This document shows, in pieces, positions 23,318 to 34,540 of a stretch of 64,000 bases of DNA. The notes beneath the pieces were generated by a model. That model was given only the letters and a program-made list of their open reading frames with translations, was not told the DNA's origin and did no database searches. Both the position numbers and the translations under genes were made by a program. Numbering within the stretch: the first letter of the stretch is position 1; each line of letters begins with the position of its first letter. Where the stretch lies: contig CM055320.2 of assembly GCA_029255685.2 (NCBI GenBank), forward strand, positions 10,526,614-10,590,613, in the 5' to 3' direction. This stretch comes from Silene conica (taxonomy: Eukaryota; Streptophyta; Magnoliopsida; Caryophyllales; Caryophyllaceae).

Positions 23318-24063
23318 TCATACCCATAACCCGAGAACATACCTATACACGTCCTAACCCTACTGCCGACAAACACCGACGACTAACACATCAAATGCGA
23401 GACCGAAAAACACGAGGGACTTACCTTAAACCTCGCCGGAGATGCGCCCTGAACCGCCCCTAAGCACTGTCGCCGCCGCCTACCACTCTCTCTGACTGTT
23501 GTCGCAAGGATGAGGGAATGGGGTTGTAAAAACTCTTTTTGGGTTTAGATGGGTAGCGTATATGTACGGGAATAGGGTTTGGGAATAGGGTTTGTAGTAT
23601 TTTGTAGTAGTTTGGGTTGGTTGTTTGTATAGACTTGGGTAGGTTGAAACAAACGTGGGACTTGGCCCATTTACCCATATAATCCTTCATTTTAATTACT
23701 ACAAACCAACCCCAAAGCGATGCATAAATATAACACGTAACATTATTACTTGCTTAGTCGATATACTTACGATAACGATTAGTATAATACGATAAAATTA
23801 TATATAAAACTTATAATATTAAGGCTCGGGTTAACTTATAATATTAAGGCTCGGGTTAACTTATAATATCAAAGCCCGAGTCTTAAAAAAATGTGAGGCC
23901 TTACATATTCGATAAAATAATTATCGAATACAAATGTTCAAATACGATTAAAAAGTCAATATGACCATAAATGTCATACTAAAATACGAGGTAAACATCA
24001 TTCAAATATTATCAGCACGTGACTATATAAATAAATATTGTAATCAAAATACGAGGTATTACA

Positions 24064-27000
24064 GTTTTCCCTCCTTAAAATGAAGTTCGTCCCGAAGTTC
24101 ACCTCCAAGGTTAAAATACTTTAAAACACGAAATGTTACATTCTACCCTCGTTAAGAAAACTTTGTCCCCAAAGTTTAACGTATAATTAAATTAAAGAAT
24201 ACTTCACGAAACACAATAAAATGCGGAACCGAAGTAACCAGGATTATCAGGTATAAACAATCACCATACACCAAATAGTCATGTCCTAACAACTAGCCAT
24301 ACCATAAAATCATTAAGATTTTACAATCCTACTCTCCTTAAAACATGGTTACGTCCCCGTAACCCCACTATAAAATTTCCAGCTCATCACCCCGTCTTAC
24401 TATTTACTTTGTCTCATAAAATCCTACTCCAAGCAAACAAGTATCGCACTCATCGTCGCATCTAAGACCATAGACAAGGGGTGAGTGAACTGGCGGAAAT
24501 AAGCCGCAATTCAATACTTCCATCTTGCTATCGATTTCAACTCCGAATATAACTCAATAATCCAGGTCACACGGGACCGTAAACACAGTATGGCACAACA
24601 GCCTAACAACTCATAACTCAATGCCAGTAACCAACTTTCCTCCCAATTCAATATCAATGTTATCACATATTCCATTAAAGGAACTGCTCAACACTTAGAG
24701 CGTAAAACTCTAAGCTACTCACCCACGAACCAAGGTCAAAGAATACGACAACTCGATAAAATACTGAACTGCAAACTCAAACTCAAAACAAAGCCCATCA
24801 TGGCCTTTGTTCCAAACTCACGAGTAACTCAATCTCATCCACTCAACCTCAATAGCACTTACCTTCCAAGTTCATTGACATACTTGTATGTATACTTACA
24901 ATTCCACAGTTCATAAAATAAGGATCTGGACGCTATACCAACCAACCTAATACAAAACCATTATGCATAAACAACTAATCAATCACCATGAGTTTACCCA
25001 TCTCACAACTCAACCCGTCTTACAAACAAAAGGATTACTTTATCAATAGGAGAAATTAACTATCAAAATAAAGGAACAAATACAAATTTCAACCCAAAGA
25101 AGTACACATAAGAAATCTATAGCAATTGTCATGCAAACATATATTACCTCGAGAGGTAGCAAGAGTACTAGGATCGGTAGAAACCGTGTTACGTAGTAAA
25201 GCAGAATCAGGGTAGCTAACACTTACATACCTTTGAAATTTTACCACAAATTTAATATATTTACAACAATGTATACAATCAGGAAGCTCATAGGTGATAC
25301 TCGACAAATTGGAAGGTTTCATGCTCTTAGTCACATTATAGAAGTAGAATCATACTTTAGAAAAGACATAGAGCAAAATTAATTAACGTAATGAAACATG
25401 GAACACTGACATATTTCACAAGGTATACACAAATCATAGACTTACATGACCGTGTAGCATACTCAGATATCAATAAATTAACAAAATCACTTAGGTACAT
25501 TTCCCGTCCACTCACATTACATCATTTATCATGAAACTATTACTATATACGACTTGTGAAATAAGGGTTTTATGCAATGCGCAGCAATTAGCATTCAAGC
25601 AGGATTTCATCGACACATAGCTACAGAATAGTCATATTGCAAACAATAATCACCATAATTATCCAACATCAAGCTTTATCCTGATTTATCACTTTGAAAA
25701 TATTTTGAAATGTTTGAAACATTGAAAGGGTAGCTTGTGACAATTATAAACACGAATCAAAGACAATTCTACAAGTTATAGATCGAACCAAGACTACACG
25801 GTGACATTCTGACTCTCCTTTAATAAAACATTGTTCTTGTAGTTCATGAATTATGAAAACAAAATTAACGATAAAAGTAAACGAATTCACCAGACTAGTT
25901 CTTCCATAAATCATATGTCAACAATTGATAATTCAACACATCTTGATCAGGTCCTAATATAACAATATGCAAATCACTGTATGGTATAACAATATACTTG
26001 AAAAGGTATAAAGGTTATAATCACAGGAAACTAGACAGAGGTAAACCATCAATATACGAAAGAACATCAACAAGATTCATATTGTTCAAATATTCACAAT
26101 TACTCATAACCATTAGATTAATATAGCATGCTAATAAGCTTACCAGTTAAATTTCATTCTGCCACTTGGCAAGACTCTTCTCAGATAATCATACTTTTGA
26201 CATCACATGCGAGCAGCACATGATTATTTTGAGGTCGTAATACTAGACATTTAATTGAAATGATTCTATATTAAACTTAACGAAATACACAAGGTTACGC
26301 TATCATAAAGTGGGTTCATATTCATATCATATGCATAATTCACATATCAGAATATCACGTGGGCACATCATATAATTCGTATTTGATTAAACTGTCATAT
26401 GAAACTTACATAACTCACAATTCCACCAATTACACATTACACAGCAACTTACAACAATCATAATTAAATAACCGCTTAGCTATCTTGTGATCCATTATAG
26501 TTTTTTTAGAAAATATGAAGAATTAGCTGACCTTAGGAAAAAAAATAATAATTGAAGGCATATCTCAAGAGAATTATTTATAACACAACTCAATTGGTCT
26601 GGACAGGAACTTTACAATCATTCAACAAAAATTTGGGCAACTTTCACAAATCAAAATTAGATAACGACTTGTTAAGGTTTCATACAGTTTATCATACATA
26701 AAATTTTCATACACATAGAGAGAACACATTTTAAATGGCAGTCCCGTACAAACAAGGTAACATCCAGGAAAGTTATTAAAACAATTTGGTTCTTTTACAA
26801 CTTCACATTGTTATCTCCAACTCAACCATTCTTCTTCTGAAACACGTTGACAAATAATGTGGAGCATAGACATCACTTTGTACCATATTAACATTCATTT
26901 CCCATTTCAACAACAATTATCATCTAGAAAACGGTAAAGATTTAGAAACTGAAAGTAGGCTCAACTATATAACTCGATAGTTATACGTGTGTATATAAAT

Positions 27001-27294
27001 AAATTAGTTCCTACCATTACACAATCACAACTTATTCAAATACGGAAATATAATCTAGGAGTTACTACAATGTCACTTATTGATTACTATCTCTATAACA
27101 AATTTTAAATGCGTATAAAAGGCATAAAATCTTAAGTACGATATATGCAACACATAACTATATACATTCATGGCTTAGGGAAACTCATTCCGCATATCAC
27201 TAGACATGGATTACTATATCATCTGAATCTGATCATTCATATCTAAATTCCAACCAATATATTGCATAGCTCCGATAGTCATTTACTAACCATA
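24064..27294 (-). other. 3' internal region of the second-level element, non-coding
   Basis: About 3.2 kb with no conserved coding motif. The polypurine tract next to the LTR (minus strand TTTTAAGGAGGGAAAAC, 24064-24080) is preceded by two similar blocks at about 24134-24180 and 24315-24365. Each reads GGGGACRWARNN...TTAASGAGRGTAGRATTGTAA on the minus strand. Confidence 0.7.
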
Positions 27295-28249
27295 TACCAT
27301 GTAACATCCCGTATTTTCGTAAAATCTAATTTAAGCGTTTTTAATTATTTTAACTAATAAAATAATAATTTAGTAATTTATTTCGAAAGACTTTAATTTA
27401 ATAAGTAAGATCCGTCTTAAGAACCTCCAGTCCTTAAGACGAATACAAACTTGGCATTGTTTAAAGATCCGACTTAAATAACCGTTCTTATAATCCGACC
27501 CGTTCTTTTAATACGGAAAGGACACCACTTGTGTACCCTACTTAAATAAGATGTCGACATAATCATCCTCAACATTTCATTTTCACAGCAAACACCATTT
27601 CTCCTAAAACCTCCATAAACCTTTCCTTCTTTTGTGAAATTCTCCATCATCCGTTCTTCAAATCGCGAAAGTAAGTACGTTTTCGGAATCCTCGTTCGAT
27701 TTCCTAGTCATCCGTCACTTTCGTTTTTCATTTCGTCGACTTTGAAAAACGGGCTGTTTTCTCTTAATTCCGTTTTAAGGGCTTAAAATCCGTTTCTATG
27801 CTTGTAGGTGTTGGCTTGGAGGATCCAGAGACCGATAGCTACGTTGTTGAAGACGATCTTTAGCCGGATTAGCTTGAGAGGTGACGATAATGAGAAACTC
27901 GGCCTTTATGTGTATATTAGCATGCTTATTGTGATTCTTGTGTTGGTTTCTGTTTTTGTTGTTATATATTGATCAAAGGACTTAGTAACATGTTTAGGAT
28001 GATGTTGTTGTGAAGAATTCATGCTTAAACTTGTTGTTGTGTATGCTTAAGTATATTTTCAGTTTTTCTCATTTTGCGACGGATACTCGATATATTCATT
28101 TGAGGATTGTTATGGGACTTACTTGCTGATTAGTAGTTTTTGATGTTTGATATTGTTGGGTAGTTATCTTGTGTAGCAAATTTGAAGGTTGTAGGTCGTT
28201 TAGTGAAGTTTTCCATATGTTGCGAATTGCGAAAATGTGTTACAGGCTC

Positions 28250-28650
28250 TCTGAGCCGGTCGACCGACCGGCCGCCGGTCGACCGGCTGGGAGAGCAACT
28301 TGGGTATTTTTGCGAGATTTTTTTTAGAATCAGGCCTTGGGACTGCCAGCCGGCCGACCGGCTGCCTGCCGACCGGCTGGTGGTCATTTTCCTTGTATAG
28401 TGCGTTCTTGCGTAAACCATAGCTAGATGGGAGCCCAGCCGGCAGACCGGCCGCCTGCCAGCCGGCTGGGAGTGCATATGGGGATGGATACGAATTTTAG
28501 TAAAAGCTAGGGAATGGGGTTCCCAGCCGGCCGACCGGCTGCCTGCCGACCGGCTGGGAGTCCTTCTTGGTGTTCTCGGTTTTTGAAAAGAGGTGTAGGC
28601 TGAGGGATCACCAGCCGGCCGACCGGCTGCCTGCCGACCGGCTGGGGACC
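28250..28650 (+). repeat. Five GC-rich palindromic hairpins, ~88-bp period
   Basis: Units centred near 28270, 28360, 28450, 28540 and 28630 share AGCCGGYCGACCGGCT joined to a second half (TGCCGACCGGCTGG), giving nested palindromes of about 35-40 bp. Flanking bases extend the pairing differently in each unit, for example GCTCTC with GAGAGC in the first. In the other LTR (48630-48990) the first two units are shortened by deletions of about 15-21 bp that still leave a closed palindrome. Confidence 0.85.
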
Positions 28651-28942
28651 CCTGTAAGCCATGTTAGGTTTTGAAATTTAATCGTAACTTTCAAACGGTT
28701 GATCGGTTTTGGTTGAAACTCGTTTTGTATACCTGTGACATGTATTTGAGGTCCCCGGTGTACGGGCAACATTTTATTGGGTTCGGGGATGGAGTAAGGA
28801 TAGAGACCCCCCGGTCGGGTAACCGAAAGGGAAACCGGCTCTCCCTCAACTTAGTTCCCGGGGTCAGTTAAGTGTTGATTAGAAGTTAAGAAAAGTAGAA
28901 CTATAGGTTAGTTCATAGACTTTGGTTGATATTGTATTGATG

Positions 28943-29510
28943 CGTATTAAGTTATGCCTTAAGCTGGCCTCTGAACTTAATACGTGAGTTGTTTGTCATA
29001 TATGGGGATATGCCTTAAGTTGGCCTCTGAGCCCTATATGTGTATGTTTGTCGTGTCTGGAACATGCCTTAAGCTGGCCTCTGAGTTCAGACATGTGTGA
29101 TAGTGATCGCGTCAGAACATGCCTTAAGTTGGCCTCTGAGTCTGACGAGTAGAGCAGCTGCACAACGGGGTAGCTAAGGAACTGACACCTTGCCCGGGGT
29201 GCAGATGTTTGGTGCTAGAACATGCCTTAAGCTGGCCTCTGAGTTTAGTACCTTGTGATGTGGTGAAGGGACATGCCTTAAGCTGGCCTCTGAGTCCTTT
29301 ACTTTTGGATGCTAGTCTATGCCTTAAGTTGGCCGCTGAGTCTAGTGTCTTGCTGATTGGCAGGTCCATGCCTTAAGTTGGCCTCTGAGTCCTTGCTTGC
29401 TGATGTTTGGTGTTTAGGTTATGTCTTAAGTTGACCGCTGAACCTTTTCACTTGCTGAACGTTTTGGTATTAGGTTATGTCTTAAGTTGACCGCTGAACC
29501 TTTTACTTGC
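28943..29510 (+). repeat. Array of ten stem-loops with one conserved loop and differing self-complementary stems
   Basis: Loops matching ATGYCTTAAGYTGRCCKCTG start at 28954, 29010, 29064, 29119, 29222, 29273, 29319, 29368, 29421 and 29477, a spacing of 46-56 nt with one gap. The flanks differ between units but pair within each: CGTATTAAGTT/AACTTAATACG in unit 1 (11 bp perfect); 12 of 13 pairs in unit 2; 8-11 pairs in units 3-7, usually with one bulged purine or mismatch at the same place; weaker pairing in units 8-10. Inside the loop GCC pairs with GGC in units 1-8 and GTC with GAC in units 9-10, a two-sided change. The gap at about 29158-29204 holds an eleventh hairpin (CTGCAC/GTGCAG) with a different loop. 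The right LTR carries the same array at about 49292-49860. Confidence 0.88.
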
Positions 29511-30220
29511 TGAATTTATCTGCTTGCCTTGAGTGGGTACGTGTCAGATATAGATATCGATAGTGATGAGTAAATGTATATCTGTTGAGTTATGGTTTGA
29601 TCATCCAAGGCATTGGGTGACTCTTAGTTCGGTTTCATAAATAGTTGGATTGAAAGACCCCCCGACTGGGTAACCAGTAGGGAAACCGGCTCTCCTTCCT
29701 ATTTGTTTATGAAGTTGGTTGAGAGCCGTGCACAGTTATTGCATGTTAGTAAGAGATCAGATGATGAGATGTTTATGCTTCACATGTTGTTATATGTTGG
29801 AGTATTCTGTATTGTTTTATATGTTACGTGTTGTCACAAAAGGTGGCTAGGAGAACTCTAGTCACTCCCCACTGATTGTGGCGTACATGTTTTCATGTAT
29901 GTAGGTACATGCAGGTTTGGAGATCGGGGTTCACGAGAGCTAGCGAGCGATGATCCGTTCATCATGACTTACGTTATGTCGTTTAGCTGGACTCGTAGTT
30001 TGTTACATTCGTTTTGGTGCCTGTAGGGATGTTCCATCCCAGGCTGTGTATATATTTCATTTCAGTACTTAGAACTGTTACTTATCTATTTGGTTTCAGT
30101 TTCAGTTTACGTTTCAGTCTAAGACTTCTCGCATGTTTTATCTTTAAAAAGTTTTAATTCCGCTGCAATTTTGGTACTTTTATGTGTTTATATTTCCGCT
30201 TTCTCGAGGGGTTTTACAGT

Positions 30221-30232
30221 TGGTATCAGAGC
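30221..30232 (+). other. Primer-binding site of the Tekay-like element
   Basis: TGGTATCAGAGC begins two bases after the LTR end and is the standard plant site complementary to the 3' end of initiator tRNA-Met. Confidence 0.9.
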
Positions 30233-30384
30233 ATTATTGCTCCCGACGCACTCATGTGACCCCCAACCTTAACTTGACCAAATAAACAAATAATGAATGA
30301 GAGATGGGTAGATCTAAGGACTTATTTTGTAGTCTATTTGCGATTGCTAATTGCTAAGCTAATCCTTGTTTTCTCTTTTGAAGG

Positions 30385-33300
30385 ATGGTGAGACCTAGGG
30401 CTGCTGATAACATTGTGCTGCAAGCAATTCAGCATTTGCTTGAGACTCAGAGACAGCAAGCAGGGAATGTTCCACCTCCTCCACCGCCAGGCAACGAGGC
30501 TAATCGTCCTGGTAGTTTCTCATGGATAGCTTCGCAGATGTCCCGTAGCCACGTGAAGACTTATGGTGGCGAGGTTGATCCGGTAGCTCTTACCGAGTGG
30601 TTCAGGGAGATGGAGAGGAGTTTTGCTATGTATTCGGTGAGTAGAGAGGATAGAGTGCGGCTAGCCACTCACTCTCTTACTCTTGAGGCCGACAGGTGGT
30701 GGGCGTTGACAGGACCCACCTTCACTCAGGATCCTCTGTTCGATTGGGATCTTTCAAGGATAAGCTCGAGACGAGGTTCTATCCTAAAGAGCTCAGATCA
30801 CAGCGACTCAAAGAATTTATGGATTTGAAGCAAGGCAAGATGTCAGTTCAGGAGTTCACAGACCGTTTCAACCAGCTAGCTCACTTTGCATCGAGGTTTG
30901 TCAGAGATGAGGCCGAGAGAGTCTACTTTTACCGTGGCAAGCTAGGGCCACGCATCGAGAGCATGGTTCGTCGAGACTCTACTTCTTTTGTAGAGGTGTA
31001 TGATGATGCTATTTGGGCCGAGAGTTCTATTCGTGCCATTGATGCTGAGACCCGTGCCGCTACTTCTAGTGTGACACCTCACCAGAGATCCGTGTACCAG
31101 GGGAAGAGACCATTTGTTCCTTCTACTTCTTCGCCTTCTTCTCAGAAGAAGCGTTTTGAGAGGTTCTCTGCTCCGGTTGCTAAGACCTTTGTTCACACCG
31201 ACACATCTCCTAGTGTTTGCCACCGTTGTGGTAAACCTTCTCATCCGGGTTTTGACTGTTTCAAGAATGCTTTCAAGTGCTACACATGCAATGGATTTGG
31301 GCACAAGTCTTATGAGTGTCCTGAGAGGAACACCGCACTTGGCAAGGCTGCCACTGCTGCTGCAGCAACTAAGGGAGGAAAGCCGAAAGGGAAGATCTTT
31401 GTGATGACTAGGGCTGAGGCAGAGGCTCATCCAGATATTGTTGCTGGTATCTTTTCTGTTCTTGGCGCTGAGTGCCTTATTTTATTCGATACTGGAGCTT
31501 CTTTATCATTTATATCGACTCAGTTCGCCGACCGTTTAGCTCTTGAGTCTTCATTGGTTGAGGAGACTTCTATTTCCTTACCTTCTGGAGACGTGTTTTC
31601 CTGCTCTTCGTCCCATAGGGATGTTCCTATTATTATTGGTCAAGCCACATTTCCAGCGGACTTACTGAGATTTCCTATCGAGGAGTTTGACATTATCCTC
31701 GGTATGGATTGGTTATCGCGATACCATGCTCGCTTCGAGTGTCGCGACCAGAAAATCTGCTTGAGGAGTTCTTCAGGAGTTCGTGTTTCCTATAGGGGAA
31801 CTCGCCCTCAAAGGGGTGTTCGTGTTATCTCTTCGATGAAAGCTTCTCATCTTCTTAGGAAGCGTTGCCAAGCCTTCCTGTGTGTTGTTACAGCTGCTAA
31901 ACCATCGCTACCGAAGCTTGAAGATGTAGCCATTGTTCGTGAGTATCCAGATGTGTTCCCAGATGACTTGCCAGGGATACCGCCAGAGAGAGATGTGGAG
32001 TTTACCATTGAGCTTGTTCCAGGTACCTGACCGATTTCTAAGGCTCCTTACCGTATGGCTCCGCCAGAGTTGAAAGAGTTGAAGCAACAGTTGGAAGAGA
32101 TGATCGAGAAAGGTTTCATTAGACCTAGTGCTTCTCCGTGGGGTGCTCCCGTTTTGTTCGTTAAGAAGAAAGATGGTTCCATGAGACTTTGCATTGACTA
32201 TAGAGAATTGAACCGAGTGACCGTGAAGAACAGATATCCTTTGCCTAGGATAGATGATTTGTTGGATCAGTTGAGAGGTGCTTCTAGGTTTTCTAAGATT
32301 GATCTTCGATCGGGTTATCATCAGATTCCAGTGAGAGAGGCTGATATTGCGAAGACTGCTTTTCGTACCAGATATGGGCATTTTGAGTTTGTAGTTATGC
32401 CATTTGGGTTGACTAATGCACCGGCTATTTTTATGGATCAGATGAACCGTATCTTTAGTGAGTATCTTGACACATGTGTTGTGGTTTTCATTGATGACAT
32501 CTTGATATATTCGAAGACCGATGAGGAACATGCTGAGCATCTTCGATTGATTCTAGGGATTCTGCGCAGACAGAAATGGTTCGCAAAGTTTTCGAAGTGT
32601 GAATTTTGGCTCTCAAAAGTTGCCTTTTTAGGACATGTGATATCCAGCGAGGGTGTGATGGTAGATCCCGCGAAGATAGAGGCTGTGGTTGATTGGGAGA
32701 GTCCCAAGGATGTAGGAGAGATCCGTAGTTTTTTGGGTTTGGCAGGCTATTACCGTAGATTCGTTGAGGATTTCTCTAGATTAGCTCGCCCGATGACTCA
32801 GTTGCTGAAGAAAGAAGCCAAATTTGTGTGGACCGACAAGTGTGAGAGTTCTTTCCAGGAGTTGAAGACCAGATTGACTTCCGCCCCCGTGTTAGCTTTG
32901 CCAGAGATCGGAGTGGACTTTGATGTGTATTGTGATGCTTCGATGTTAGGACTTGGATGCGTACTGATGCAGAGTGGTAAGGTGATAGCATATTCATCTA
33001 GGCAGTTGAGAGTTCATGAGGTGAACTATCCGACACATGATTTGGAGTTGGCTGCAGTTGTTCATGCTTTGAAGATGTGGCGTCACTACCTGATTGGATC
33101 CCATTGTCGTATTTTCACAGATCACAAGAGTCTTAAGTACATTTTCACTCAGAAAAACCTTAACATGAGACAGAGACGTTGGCTAGAGTTGGTGAAAGAT
33201 TACGACATCGAGTTGTTATATCATGAGGGAAAGGCCAATGTAGTGGCAGATGCGCTTAGCCGTAAGACTTCTCACTCGTTGAGTGCCATGAGTGTATTGC

Positions 33301-34540
33301 CCGATGAGTTGTGTTCCGAGTTCCGGAAGCTGAGATTAGAGATGGTGAGTAGTGGTTTTGATTGGTTAGCTGCTATGACTGCCGAGCCGTCTTTATATTG
33401 GGAGATTCGCCAGAGTTTGCCTTCAGATGCCGATTTCAAGAAGTTCGAGGCTAAGATTTCGAGTGGTGTTGCACCTGAGTTGGTGATTGATGTTGATGGT
33501 TTCCTTAGGTTCCGTGGTAGGATGTATGTTCCTGATGTGCCAGATTTGAGGAAGAAGGTTCTTGATGAGGCTCACTTGTCACCGTATTCCGTTCATCCAG
33601 GAGGAGAGAAGATGCACAAGGATTTGAGGCTTATGTTTTGGTGGCCTGGTATGAAGAAGGAGATCTTGGATTATGTTAGTAGGTGCTTGACTTGTCAACA
33701 AGTCAAGATAGAGCATAGGAGACCTGGTGGTTTGCTACAGCCGCTTCCCGTTCCTCAGTGGAAGTGGGAGTGTATATCTATGGACTTCGTTACAGCATTG
33801 CCTAAGACAGTTGGAGGCAAGGATGCGATTTGGGTTATTGTTGATCGTCTAACTAAGTGTGCCAGATTCGTGCCGATCAGAGAGACATGGGATATGGACC
33901 GTTTAGCCAGGGCTTATATTGCTGAGATAGTCCGATACCATGGTGTTCCGAGGGAGATAGTTTCAGATCGTGATCCGAGATTTTGTTCCAGGTTCTGGAA
34001 GGCTTTGCAGGAGGCTATGGGTAGCCGTTTGTTGATGAGCACCGCATTTCATGCCGCGACCGATGGTCAGTCCGTGAGGACTATACAGACATTAGAGGAT
34101 TTGCTCCGTGCTTGTGCCCTCGATTTTCAGAGTTCTTGGGAGCAGTGTTTGCCGTTGGTAGAGTTTTCTTACAACAACAGTTATCATGCTTCCATTGGTA
34201 TGGCTCCGTACGAGGCTCTTTATGGTAGGAAGTGTCGTAGTCCGATTTGTTGGGACCAGGCCAGTGACGTTCGTGACCTAGGACCGGATCAGTTAGCTGT
34301 TACTATTGATCAGGTTCAGCTTATCAGAGGTAGGATGAAGGCCGCACAGGACCGGCAGAAATCCTATGCTGATGTTCGTCGTAGACCCTTAGAGTTTGAG
34401 GTGGGTGATCGAGTTTTCTTGAGGGTTTCTCCGATGAAGGGCGTCAAAAGGTTTGGAGTTAAGGGCAAGTTGAGCCCTAAGTATATTGGACCTTTTGAGA
34501 TCGTGAAGAGGATTGGTGCTGCTGCTTACCGATTGGACTT
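30385..34540 (+). pseudogene. Gag-pol of the Tekay-like element, inactivated
   Basis: Gag starts at the ATG at 30385. A one-base deletion near 30750 moves the reading to another frame. Two CCHC zinc knuckles (C-x2-C-x4-H-x4-C) lie near 31216 and 31279, the protease DTGA near 31485, and a TGA at 32028-32030 interrupts the linker before the RT. The RT has FIDD near 32490; RNase H blocks CDAS and TDHKSL lie near 32930 and 33117; the integrase HHCC region is near 33595-33700. The core keeps both aspartates (MDF near 33780, SDRDPRF near 33963), but codon 34074-34076 is GTG (Val) where the family has the catalytic glutamate. The frame is cut at the GACTT duplication by the Athila-like insertion and resumes at 47322. 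Confidence 0.93.

Larger units (their letters stand above)
21677..24063 (-). repeat. 3' LTR of the second-level element (2387 bp)
   Basis: On the plus strand it starts TCTAACACCCCC (a point change from TGTAACACCCCC in the other copy) and ends GAGGTATTACA. It contains a 27/28-bp tandem array, AAT-rich microsatellite-like sequence at 22740-22860, a 12-bp inverted repeat at 23273-23317 and a 24-bp tandem duplication at about 23811-23870. Confidence 0.9.
27300..30218 (+). repeat. 5' LTR of the Tekay-like element (2919 bp)
   Basis: It starts TGTAACATCCCG and ends GGGGTTTTACA. A TATA-like CTTAAATAAG at 27541 suggests transcription starts near 27575, leaving a leader of over 2.5 kb before gag. A possible intron donor (AAAGTAAGT) lies near 27668 and an acceptor near 27808. 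The leader carries two hairpin arrays listed separately. The small open frames in it are by-products of those repeats. Confidence 0.9.

Noticed and set aside
28943..29510. Regular repeats about 50 nt apart, superficially like a CRISPR array
   Set aside because: The genome is a plant nucleus, the array lies in an LTR, and the 'spacers' are complementary flanks of each repeat, not unrelated sequences.
30942..31430. 162-codon antisense frame in the Tekay-like gag region, and similar antisense frames in pol and the Athila-like ORFs
   Set aside because: Shadows of the sense coding sequence without motifs of their own.
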